Program-made: the position numbers and the translations under genes
From: Sulfurimonas hydrogeniphila
GTDB lineage: Bacteria; Campylobacterota; Campylobacteria; Campylobacterales; Sulfurimonadaceae
Assembly: GCF_009068765.1 (NCBI RefSeq)
Contig: NZ_CP035534.1
Location: forward strand, 620,001-684,000
Direction: 5' to 3'
Length of the DNA stretch: 64,000 bases
Notes under the pieces: model-generated
The model's database searches: none
The model's input: only the letters and a program-made list of their open reading frames with translations
Told to the model about the DNA's origin: nothing
Shown: positions 40,131 to 48,161 of the stretch, piece by piece
Numbering within the stretch: position 1 is the first letter of the stretch
How the letters are laid out: each line of letters begins with the position of its first letter

Positions 40131-40922
40131 TTATGCCTGATTTTTTCTATGTGTGTAATATAAAGCCATACCTGTACAAATCGCTCCGCCAACAATATTT
40201 CCCAAAGTTACCGGAATTTCATTCCACAGCCACCACTGTGACACACTTACATTTGCACCAAGCATTATGCCTGCAGGAATAACAAACATATTTACAACGG
40301 CGTGTTCAAACCCCTGTCCAAAGAAAGTAAGAATCGGGAGCCACATAGCTGCAATTTTTCCTATTGTTGTTGTAGCTGTCAATGCCATAACGACACCCAA
40401 AGATACCATCCAGTTACAAAAAACAGCTTTTAAAAAGACGGTATAGATACCGTCTGCACCTATTTTTTCATATCCGATTGTTTTTGCTTCTGCAATATGC
40501 TTAATCATGTCTATGACAGGAGATGATTCCACATGTCCGAATTTTGTAGCAACCAGGCTGTAAAGAGCTGCAAAAAGCAGGCTGCCCAGTAGATTTCCTG
40601 TAAAGACCCAGAACCAGTTTACAGAGAGTTTTGCGAACCCGATTTTTTTGTCAAACAAAGATGTCGTCAATAAAGCAAAACTTCCGGTTACAAGCTCCAA
40701 TCCCAGCAAAACAATCATAACAAAACCGACAGGGAAAATAAGCGCTCCGACAATAGGCAGATGTGTCTGAGTAGAAGCAACAATAGCCAGGGTTGTAGCA
40801 ACCCCAAGAAGAGCACCCGCAAGGGAACCGCGTATCAATAAATCTTTTACACCCAATCCTGATTTGTATACTCCGGCTGTTACCATTCCATCTACAACTA
40901 TCTCTGGTTTTACATAACTCAT
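40131..40922 (-). CDS. focA: formate/nitrite transporter family protein (NirC/FocA type)
   Basis: 263 aa, six-helix FNT channel. Seen: GLELVTGSFALL, NWMVSLGVVMA and the central-pore His region GFEHAVVNMF. FNT proteins pass formate, nitrite or hydrosulfide; the neighbouring nirA and narK make nitrite the likely substrate (NirC role). Inner membrane. Inverted repeat TGATTA-N5-TAATCA lies 65 bases upstream at the end of nirA. Confidence 0.85.
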   Translation of the reverse strand: MSYVKPEIVVDGMVTAGVYKSGLGVKDLLIRGSLAGALLGVATTLAIVASTQTHLPIVGALIFPVGFVMIVLLGLELVTGSFALLTTSLFDKKIGFAKLSVNWFWVFTGNLLGSLLFAALYSLVATKFGHVESSPVIDMIKHIAEAKTIGYEKIGADGIYTVFLKAVFCNWMVSLGVVMALTATTTIGKIAAMWLPILTFFGQGFEHAVVNMFVIPAGIMLGANVSVSQWWLWNEIPVTLGNIVGGAICTGMALYYTHRKNQA

Positions 40923-40984
40923 ATGAATTCCTTATAATTTTATTTAATAAGTATAGCTTAAATTTGTATACTTAATAGGTTTAT

Positions 40985-41005
40985 AATGATTAATTTTTAA
41001 TCATT
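40985..41005. promoter_or_regulatory. inverted repeat AATGATTA-N5-TAATCATT
   Basis: Perfect 8-bp arms with five bases between, overlapping the nirA stop codon and lying before focA. The core TGATTA-N5-TAATCA is the same as at 44291-44307 in the narK/NO-reductase gap, suggesting one regulator, though here it could also fold as an RNA hairpin. Confidence 0.4.
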
Positions 41006-42931
41006 GTCAGCCAAGTTGATTAATGGAAGCAGTTCAGAAAAAACAACGGCTCTTTTTGCTTCAACATCCAGCATCTTAAAAACAAGTTCATTGATGTTCT
41101 TATCAATATCGGAAACTATTTTATTGAGAGGTATCAGTTTTTCTCTTGGATTTTCATTTGTAAATCTGTTGTATGCCGTATACGGTTCTTGTTTGGAGAG
41201 AGCAAAATAGAGCTTACGGCCAAGTTCAAAAAGTTCAAACTCTTCAATATGTCCTGTTTTTGGAATTTTATTGATATTTAAATCAATAGCAATGTTTTTT
41301 AATCGTAAATAAGCTTGGAGTTGCATATAAAAACCGATATATGCATGAGAATACTGTGCTAAAATTCTGTCATGAAATGCTTCAAATGATTCGTTTTTTA
41401 AACGCAGTTTTTTATATTCTAACACAAGAGTCTCAACAAAGTATTTAGAAAATTTCAGTGGAGCAGATTTGATAACGGTATACCCGTTTTTTCCCTCACT
41501 GACGATTTTTCCGCCTATGGTTATGTGGACACCGTCCTCGGTTTGTCCTTTCACTTTTGCTTTACAGCCTTCAAAACCGATGTCTCCTATCTCATGTGTT
41601 CCGCAGCCTTTGACACAGGCAGACCAGTACATTCGTACTCTCCCTGATTCAAGAGGAACAGCCTTACTTAAATATGCAGCCATTTCTATAGCATCCTCTT
41701 TGTTTTCAATAACGCCAAATGCACAGTGTTTGGTTCCTGCACAGGCGACAAGGTTGTTAAAGTAAGGCGTGTTTATATTTTTATATTTTATAAAAAAGGG
41801 ATCTTCTAAAAGTGCAGCCGTGTCTTTGACACCTAGAATGTAGATATTTTGTTCAACACTGAATCTGATTTCGTTATTGCCGTGATTTTGGCTTAACTCG
41901 GATACTTTTATCAGATCGCTACCTGTAAATATTCCCGAAGGTACAATAATCTGTACTCCAAATGAACCGTCTCGAAGTTGGATTTTTCCGTGTTCTGAGT
42001 CTACAGGATCTATTTGTGTCATTGTGTCACCGGCGGTGGCAAAATTTACGCCTGCAACATCACGAATGGCTGCAGAAATTTCAGCCATGCCGACAGCCTC
42101 AATGAGAAAGTGCAGTCTGTTTTTGTTTCTGTTGTCACGGAAACCATACTTTTGAAAGATTGCTATAAGTGCACCGTAGGCCTGTAAAACTTCTTCTTCG
42201 TTTGCCAAAAATATGTCTGCATTTTTTGCAATCATACCGACTCTGCCACCAAGAAACATATTGTAACCGTATACTCCGTCTTTTTGTGCAAGTACGAGAG
42301 AACAGTCATGTCCAAAAACATTACATCTGTTTGCGAGAGAGCCTGAAATCCCGGTATTGAATTTTCTTGGCAGTGTTGAGATCCAATCCGGATTTTTTAA
42401 AAATGTTTTTTCGATTTTTTTAAGTAAATCATACGAAGGAAGCACATTGTCAAAACCGTCTTTGTCAAATGGGTCTGTGACGATATTTCTAAAGTTGTCC
42501 ACACCTGTCTGGTAGGAGGTGAGTCCGACTTCTTCAAGTCCGTTTAAAACAGCAGGCATATCTTCGATATTTAAAAAACGGAGTTCAATTTGTGCTCTGG
42601 TTGTGATATCAATATAATCCTGACCGAAATTTTTTGCAATTTCTCCGATTTTTTTTGCCTGAATTGCGTTGAGGTGTCCCCCTGCAACTCTGACTCTCAT
42701 CATAAACTGCTTCGGCGTGAGACCGTCTTTGTCAAAGATTCCAAAACATTTCAAAAAATATTTTTTGTCTTCATCCTCAATTGCATCATATCCCTCTCGT
42801 GCATACTCTGTTATCTTTTCAAAAGCCTCCATAGGATTTTTAAGGTTTTTGACTGTTTCGATTTTATTAACTTTTTTACTTCTAGCTTCATATGCTTTTT
42901 CTAATACTTGTAATTGCAAAATATTCTCCAT
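40997..42931 (-). CDS. nirA: ferredoxin-type nitrite (or sulfite) reductase
   Basis: 644 aa from the ATG at 42931, nine bases after the narK stop; the longer frame lies inside narK. Two nitrite/sulfite reductase half-domains. The siroheme/4Fe-4S cysteines are present: CAGTKHC then ACVKGCG. Six-electron reduction of nitrite to ammonium in the cytoplasm, with ferredoxin as likely donor because no flavin domain is attached. Sulfite reductase is the alternative, but narK, focA and nasA around it favour nitrite. C-terminus extends about 60 residues past the usual end. Confidence 0.85.
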   Translation of the reverse strand: MENILQLQVLEKAYEARSKKVNKIETVKNLKNPMEAFEKITEYAREGYDAIEDEDKKYFLKCFGIFDKDGLTPKQFMMRVRVAGGHLNAIQAKKIGEIAKNFGQDYIDITTRAQIELRFLNIEDMPAVLNGLEEVGLTSYQTGVDNFRNIVTDPFDKDGFDNVLPSYDLLKKIEKTFLKNPDWISTLPRKFNTGISGSLANRCNVFGHDCSLVLAQKDGVYGYNMFLGGRVGMIAKNADIFLANEEEVLQAYGALIAIFQKYGFRDNRNKNRLHFLIEAVGMAEISAAIRDVAGVNFATAGDTMTQIDPVDSEHGKIQLRDGSFGVQIIVPSGIFTGSDLIKVSELSQNHGNNEIRFSVEQNIYILGVKDTAALLEDPFFIKYKNINTPYFNNLVACAGTKHCAFGVIENKEDAIEMAAYLSKAVPLESGRVRMYWSACVKGCGTHEIGDIGFEGCKAKVKGQTEDGVHITIGGKIVSEGKNGYTVIKSAPLKFSKYFVETLVLEYKKLRLKNESFEAFHDRILAQYSHAYIGFYMQLQAYLRLKNIAIDLNINKIPKTGHIEEFELFELGRKLYFALSKQEPYTAYNRFTNENPREKLIPLNKIVSDIDKNINELVFKMLDVEAKRAVVFSELLPLINLADND

Positions 42932-42939
42932 TTTCTCAT

Positions 42940-44220
42940 TTATATTCTTCCTCCGGCTGCAACGCCCCAGGTTGTTCTCCATCGTGTTTTTACCAAACTT
43001 ATTCCCATGATAGCTACAAGTACAACACCGGCAAATATCATAAAACCAGCCGAATAGCCGTCAAAGGCACCTTTTGACCATCCAAGCGTTTTAATAAGGG
43101 CTGTACCCCCGAGTCCGCCGGCTGCACCGATAATCCCTGTCATGATTCCAATATCTTTGCCAAATCGCTGAGGCACAAGTTGAAAAACTGCCCCGTTCGC
43201 CATGCCAAGGTTTGCCATTATTGCAAAGAGTACTGCAATTGCAACCCAAAACGGCAGAGTGACAGTTGCATTTACAATTGCCAATGCGGCTACAATACCA
43301 AAAAAGATATAAAGTGATTTGACACCACCCATTTTATCTGCAACAGCACCCCCGACAGGTCTCAAGACTGCACCGGCAAAAATTGTAAGCGCTCCAAAAT
43401 AACCGGCAATGACTTTAACATTGGGTTCATTAAATACACTGAGTCCAAAACTACTCATATCGGCTTGATAGGTGTTCATAAGATAAACTTTCATATATCC
43501 TGCAAATCCGACAAATCCTCCAAAGCTTACTGCATAAAAGAGGTTAAACCACCAAGTGTCTCTGTCACGTAAGAGTTTGGCATAATCTTTGAGTTTTTTA
43601 GGACGGGGCGTGTAAACCTCTTTTGGTGCATCTTTTGCCAAAAAGATGTATGTTACAAAGATTAAGGTTGATAATGCTCCACCAACTAAAAAGACTGCCT
43701 GCCACCCCCAAAGTTCTGCTATTTTTGGAGCAAACATAAAGTCAACAACAACACCAATATTGCCGGCACCTGCAATTCCCAAAACGACTCCCTGCAGTTT
43801 TGGCGGATACCACTGTCCTGCCTGTGGCAATGCAACCGCAAAAGAAGCACCTGCAAATCCGAGACCGACAGCTACAATCAGGAGTTCATTATAGGTAATG
43901 GTCTCTCCTCTGAAATAGGCGTAAAACAGCACAGATATAACAACTGCCTGACTCATAAGCGCTGTTTTTTTCGCACCGAATTTATCAACACCGAATCCAA
44001 GTACAATACGAAGCAGTGCTCCTGCCAAAATCGGAATAGAAAGCAGTGTGGCTTTTTGTGAGGCACTCATTATAAATCCGTGCATTGCCAATGATTCACT
44101 GATTTCTGTTGCCAATGGGCCTAGCATGGTCCAGACCATAAAGCTAAAATCAAAATAAAGAAAAGCTGCAAAAAGTGTTTTTGCATCGCCTTGACCTTTG
44201 AGGGCTTTAAAACTTGCCAT
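42940..44220 (-). CDS. narK: nitrate/nitrite transporter (NNP family MFS)
   Basis: 426 aa from ATG 44220 (GGAGA ten bases before); the ATG at 44229 is too close to that site. About twelve membrane helices. The two NNP signature loops are visible: GIAGAGNIGVVVD and GIIGAAGGLGGTAL. Imports nitrate or exchanges nitrate and nitrite. First gene of the minus-strand series; divergent from the NO-reductase-like genes with a 214-base regulatory gap. Confidence 0.9.
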   Translation of the reverse strand: MASFKALKGQGDAKTLFAAFLYFDFSFMVWTMLGPLATEISESLAMHGFIMSASQKATLLSIPILAGALLRIVLGFGVDKFGAKKTALMSQAVVISVLFYAYFRGETITYNELLIVAVGLGFAGASFAVALPQAGQWYPPKLQGVVLGIAGAGNIGVVVDFMFAPKIAELWGWQAVFLVGGALSTLIFVTYIFLAKDAPKEVYTPRPKKLKDYAKLLRDRDTWWFNLFYAVSFGGFVGFAGYMKVYLMNTYQADMSSFGLSVFNEPNVKVIAGYFGALTIFAGAVLRPVGGAVADKMGGVKSLYIFFGIVAALAIVNATVTLPFWVAIAVLFAIMANLGMANGAVFQLVPQRFGKDIGIMTGIIGAAGGLGGTALIKTLGWSKGAFDGYSAGFMIFAGVVLVAIMGISLVKTRWRTTWGVAAGGRI

Positions 44221-44288
44221 ATTATACATTCTCCAATGAAATTTAATAGTGTAATTATAGTGAAAAATATTTCCGATTTAAAAATATT

Positions 44289-44309
44289 ATTGATTAAAAA
44301 GTAATCAAT
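44289..44309. promoter_or_regulatory. inverted repeat ATTGATTA-N5-TAATCAAT
   Basis: Perfect 8-bp arms with AAAAG between, in the gap between divergent narK and the NO reductase genes. Shares its TGATTA-N5-TAATCA core with the site at 40987-41003. Confidence 0.5.
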
Positions 44310-44365
44310 TTAGAATTTTCAAAAGATTAGAAATTATACAATTTTCATATTAAAGAGTGATTTTC

Positions 44366-44405
44366 TTGATATATATCAATTTTATCAATTCTCGTTTTTT
44401 ATACA
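44366..44405 (+). promoter_or_regulatory. FNR/CRP-type box and -10 of NO reductase operon
   Basis: TTGAT-ATAT-ATCAA (44366-44379) is a perfect FNR-consensus dyad. A -10-like TATACA lies at 44400-44405, so the box centre falls about 40-41 bases before the expected start, the class II activator position. Regulator inferred to be a CRP/FNR-family protein sensing oxygen or NO. Confidence 0.65.
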
Positions 44406-44434
44406 ATTTGTGAAAATTTAAGGAGAGCATTATC

Positions 44435-45049
44435 ATGACATTTACAAATTCGGCTGAATTGTTGTCTTTTCACTGGGTTGCTTACTCTATATATGCTGCA
44501 ATGATTATTTCTGTTGTTGCATGGTTTGGGTATAACCTGACAAAAAAAGATGCCAAGTCAGTTTTTCGTATTCCATTTTACTGGTATATGGCATTTTTGG
44601 TTGCAGGCGGTGTGGGACACCATATTTTTACATACAATACAATTCCGTGGGTGTCACAGGATATTGACAGACATAACATCAAACCGGATGCAAAGTATGA
44701 ATTTGAGATTAAAAATCATAAGTGGCTGGGTTTGCCAAAACAGATAGTTATACAGTGTGGACAAACGGTTGAGTTTGATGTACACAGCAGAGATCTGGTG
44801 TATGGGTTTGGACTCTTTCGTCAAGACGGTTCCATGGTGATGCAGATGCAGGTCAATCCCGGCACGGATGTCAACGGTATCCTGGACTCCAATGATATTT
44901 TATGGACATTTAATCATAACGGTGTTTTTGATTTAACATCCACTGAATATTCCGGACCCAGACAGTACAGCGAAGACGGTAAAGATTTAATGCTGGTGAA
45001 AGATTTCGTTAAAGTCGTAGGCTGTAAAGATAATGGAGGCATTCAATGA
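44435..45049 (+). CDS. CuA-less subunit II of gNOR-like nitric oxide reductase
   Basis: 204 aa. Two N-terminal membrane segments (about 12-34 and 48-66), then a cupredoxin-fold domain outside. It aligns with cytochrome oxidase subunit II (TFNHNGVFDLTSTEYSGPRQY), but the CuA ligands are gone: the motif Cys positions are Ser169 and Ser173 and the His is Gln177. Absence of CuA is expected for the divergent NOR types rather than oxidases. TAAGGAGAGC before the ATG; next gene overlaps by four bases. Confidence 0.75.
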   Translation: MTFTNSAELLSFHWVAYSIYAAMIISVVAWFGYNLTKKDAKSVFRIPFYWYMAFLVAGGVGHHIFTYNTIPWVSQDIDRHNIKPDAKYEFEIKNHKWLGLPKQIVIQCGQTVEFDVHSRDLVYGFGLFRQDGSMVMQMQVNPGTDVNGILDSNDILWTFNHNGVFDLTSTEYSGPRQYSEDGKDLMLVKDFVKVVGCKDNGGIQ

Positions 45050-46734
45050 GTTATATAAATACATTAATAAATGGTACAAATTTTGACCATAAAGGCTTAA
45101 ATGCTTTGCAAAAGGTAACACTCAGACCGGTTGTTATGGCATTTTTATTTTACGGACTGGTCGCTTTGGAGGGTATGATTATGAGAATGGTTGAGGTCGG
45201 GCATGTGCCGCTCAATCCTCTGCCTGAGCAGTTTTTTCATCCGGAACATTTCTTTTCCATCATGACGGTACACCCGATTGTCGGTATATTCGGTTCGACC
45301 TATCAGCTGGTCTTTGGTGCTTTTACCTTTTTGGTGCCATATCTTACGAAAAAACCGCTCTACAGTGTAAAACTTGCCAACTGGACCTGGATATTGATTA
45401 CTTTAGGGACTGCTTTGGCATGGATAGCCGCATTTGTATGGCAGTATGCACCGTTATATACATTGTACTGGCCGCTTCCTGCCGATACACACCAGTTTAA
45501 TGTTATTGGCGGTATTGTCTTTATTCTGGGTGTAGCATTAATTATGGTTGGAACTTTAGGCTTTATCTACAATATATATGCAACAATTTTTGCGCGGGTA
45601 GGTATTCATAAAAACAAGACAACAAAAGAACTTTTAATCTCAGGATTTGGTATAGACGGATTTTTAAATCTTATCAACAAGCTGAGAGGAAAACAGCCTT
45701 ATACAAAAGAGCCGGCTTTGGCACTTCCTGTTGTGGCAATCTTCCGTGGTACGGTAGATACTTTCTTGGATGCACTGGTGATTTTGGGTGCAGGTATTTT
45801 AATCCTGGTTTATTTGGTTTTTGATGCAAGCGGACATGCACTTGATGTCACGGCGATTGATGCCCTTTTGTACAAGAACTTTTTTTGGTGGGGGCTTGAT
45901 TTGGTTGCGGATGGTCTGGTTCTGATTTATGTGGCAGGTTCGTGGTATTTGCTTGCCACATTAATCACCGGACAAAAGCTTTTTATGGAAAATGTTGCCC
46001 GTGCGGCGTTAATGCTTGAGCTTTTGGTTTCCTGGATGGTCTGGTCGCATCACCTTCTTGGTGATCAGGGACAACCTGAAATGATGAAACTTATCTCCGG
46101 TGAGATGGTGACTGCCTTTGAACTACTGACCCAGGGACTTGCACTCTTTATTACCCTTGTGACACTTTGGAAGGCCCGTCCTCTGAAAATGACTATGGAA
46201 CTAAAATACCTTCTCGGCGGACTTGTAGGGTTTGGTCTGGCTGTGCCTGCTGCAATTATCCAGGCAGATATGGGGATGAACAGAGTGTTGCACAATACGC
46301 AGTGGATTATCGGTGCGCATGTGCATATTGCTTTGATTGTCGGATTGTATATGACACTCTATTCGGCGCTGTATGTTTTATGGCCATTGGTAACAAACAA
46401 CACAAAACTCTATTCTCACAAACTGGCAAATACACATTTTTGGCTGCATCTTATTGGCGGTATCGGTATGGGCGCATTTATGGGAATGGCAGGACTTGAC
46501 GGGATGCTCCGTCGTCACCTTTATGTGGATGGGCAGTTTAATCCAGACATGATATTTGCCGCTATTTTTGGAACGATGCTGCTTGTCGCCTGGGCAGTAT
46601 TCTTATACAATATTATTATGAGTGTGGGTATCAAAGGCTTAATCGGTATATTTTTGCCTGCAAAAGATGCAACGGCTTCTTATGGGATAGAAGAAGAGTT
46701 GGAACCGGCAGATGATCCGGCATTTGCGCAGTAA
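45046..46734 (+). CDS. gNOR-like heme-copper nitric oxide reductase, catalytic subunit
   Basis: 562 aa, about 13-14 membrane helices. Heme ligands: His76 (MTVHP) and the pair His425/His427 (GAHVHI). Metal-centre His335-His336 (WSHHLLG) are kept. The third metal ligand, in WWGLDLVADG (281-290), is Asp285 where oxidases and cNOR have His, and the NOR Glu is Asp289. Loss of one His with Asp in its place, with a CuA-less partner, fits the gNOR group as I recall it. Probable role: reduction of NO to N2O, using quinol or another donor. Confidence 0.7.
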   Translation: MSYINTLINGTNFDHKGLNALQKVTLRPVVMAFLFYGLVALEGMIMRMVEVGHVPLNPLPEQFFHPEHFFSIMTVHPIVGIFGSTYQLVFGAFTFLVPYLTKKPLYSVKLANWTWILITLGTALAWIAAFVWQYAPLYTLYWPLPADTHQFNVIGGIVFILGVALIMVGTLGFIYNIYATIFARVGIHKNKTTKELLISGFGIDGFLNLINKLRGKQPYTKEPALALPVVAIFRGTVDTFLDALVILGAGILILVYLVFDASGHALDVTAIDALLYKNFFWWGLDLVADGLVLIYVAGSWYLLATLITGQKLFMENVARAALMLELLVSWMVWSHHLLGDQGQPEMMKLISGEMVTAFELLTQGLALFITLVTLWKARPLKMTMELKYLLGGLVGFGLAVPAAIIQADMGMNRVLHNTQWIIGAHVHIALIVGLYMTLYSALYVLWPLVTNNTKLYSHKLANTHFWLHLIGGIGMGAFMGMAGLDGMLRRHLYVDGQFNPDMIFAAIFGTMLLVAWAVFLYNIIMSVGIKGLIGIFLPAKDATASYGIEEELEPADDPAFAQ

Positions 46735-46751
46735 AAGTTTCATATTTTTTT

Positions 46752-46812
46752 CGGAATTCAGACAGGGCTTAGTCTTTACAGATACAAAGCCCGTATTAAA
46801 GTACGGGTTCCG
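46752..46812. repeat. REP-like hairpin element, copy 2
   Basis: Bounded by CGGAA (46752-46756) and TTCCG (46808-46812). CCCGTA (46790-46795) pairs with TACGGG (46802-46807), closed by a TAAA loop, and runs straight into TTCCGAAC. Same plan as 31978-32047 with compensatory stem changes. In the 166-base gap after the NO reductase. Confidence 0.6.
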
Positions 46813-46900
46813 AACAGATTGCAAACATAATAGTCATGTTTGGAAAGTTTTAAGATTTAGAATTTATTCAGTAAGAGATTAAAATAATAGGAAAAAACAG

Positions 46901-47506
46901 TTGATAAACTTAGACCGAGTTGCACGTGAAATCAAGACTATAGGACTGTACGATTTGGTTTTGCAGGATGTGCAAAGAATTGCCGGGAAAAACAGAGTAG
47001 ATGAAGAAGAAATTCTTCAGACATTAGAGAAAAATCCGGAAATTCTGCAAGATTACATGCAGACAAATGTCGAATACAATTTGAGCAATATCCATCTCAA
47101 AGATATCAATGTGCAAAATCTCAAAGATGAATGCAAACAAGAAGCGCAAACCTTTAATGAAAATCTGGCAAAATTGCGTGTCTTGGAAAAATATACACTT
47201 GATTTTGAACAGAGTGCCACGCTTGTCATCATTTTTTCCATTGAGTTTTTTGTTCTTTTTTCTGTGCAGTATTTTATAGTATTGCTAAATCTCAAAGCGT
47301 GGCAATGGTGGATATATACACTCTTTGCCTCCTCTGTTGCTTTTGCCTACTGGTATGGTAAAAAGCAGAGCAGACTGTATGCAAAAAACAAACAGCGTTA
47401 CGAAATGCTTTATCTGCAGACATTACAACTCTTGGAAGCACTGGAAGAAAAAGAGTGTATCAAAAAAGAGGACTTATTGATTCATGAGTGTGAAGAACAT
47501 GTCTAA
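46901..47506 (+). CDS. hypothetical membrane protein, NO reductase/NasA region
   Basis: 201 aa from a TTG start with AGGAAAAAACAG before it. A long charged, helical N-terminus (about 1-105), two adjacent membrane segments (about 106-128 and 131-150) and a coiled-coil-like tail. No family recognised. Overlaps the next gene by 23 bases; same transcript direction as the NO reductase and NasA genes. Confidence 0.6.
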   Translation: MINLDRVAREIKTIGLYDLVLQDVQRIAGKNRVDEEEILQTLEKNPEILQDYMQTNVEYNLSNIHLKDINVQNLKDECKQEAQTFNENLAKLRVLEKYTLDFEQSATLVIIFSIEFFVLFSVQYFIVLLNLKAWQWWIYTLFASSVAFAYWYGKKQSRLYAKNKQRYEMLYLQTLQLLEALEEKECIKKEDLLIHECEEHV

Positions 47507-47987
47507 AACAATCAGTGTTGATTATATTTGGAACAAAGAACTGGCGCTGCAGACAAGCAAGCTTTTTTATGATTATGATATGCGTCATTCTGCCAAAAGA
47601 TATATAGGCTGGTTTTTTGTCGCTTTGGTGCAGTTTGGTATTGTCGGTGCTTTGAAGCATGAAAGTTACGGTATTTTGTATCTTTCAACCTTTTTGGTCT
47701 TTTACTGGTATTTTGGAAGATGGTTTCTGCGAAAAAGAATGTTGTTAAATTTTTACAAAAAAAATATGCCTCAAGATACACAAGTGCATTTTATTATTGA
47801 TACAGAAGGCTTGCATAAAGATAAAAAGCGTATTCCCTGGGAAGAAATTACAAGGATAATAGAACTTGAAAACGGGATTTTGGTGCAAAGCCTGCATGAT
47901 ACACTTTTTTTTCAAAATTCTGCCTTTGGATCTGTTGATGAACGCAAAGAGTTTTTGGCGCTGGCCAAAGACAAAGGAAAACGCTAA
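47484..47987 (+). CDS. YcxB-like membrane protein
   Basis: 167 aa (ATG 47484; ATG 47499 is an alternative). Two membrane segments (about 40-60 and 62-85), then a soluble end with FIIDTEGLHKDKKRIPWEEITRIIE and FFQNSAFGSVDERKEFL, which resembles the YcxB C-terminal domain. Function of that family is unknown. Its stop overlaps the next ATG (TAATG). Confidence 0.6.
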   Translation: MSVKNMSKTISVDYIWNKELALQTSKLFYDYDMRHSAKRYIGWFFVALVQFGIVGALKHESYGILYLSTFLVFYWYFGRWFLRKRMLLNFYKKNMPQDTQVHFIIDTEGLHKDKKRIPWEEITRIIELENGILVQSLHDTLFFQNSAFGSVDERKEFLALAKDKGKR

Positions 47988-48085
47988 TGCACTATTTTTT
48001 TATTGGAGCAGTAAGCCTTTTTGTCATAGGATTGCTTATTGTCGGGGCAGTTATGGACAAAGAGGATATGGAAGGTGATGATTAA
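47987..48085 (+). CDS. 32-aa single-span membrane protein
   Basis: ATG at 47987 shares a base with the preceding TAA stop, so it is translationally coupled. The product is a short hydrophobic helix (FFIGAVSLFVIGLLIVGAV) with an acidic tail (MDKEDMEGDD). It resembles CcoQ/CcoS-like or other small subunits of respiratory complexes in form only. Placed 76 bases before the ferredoxin/anchor gene. Confidence 0.6.
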   Translation: MHYFFIGAVSLFVIGLLIVGAVMDKEDMEGDD

Positions 48086-48161
48086 AAATTAAACAAAGAA
48101 TTATAAAAATATTCATTTGTATAGAGTATAATTTCATCACTATTATATGGAGATACCTTAC

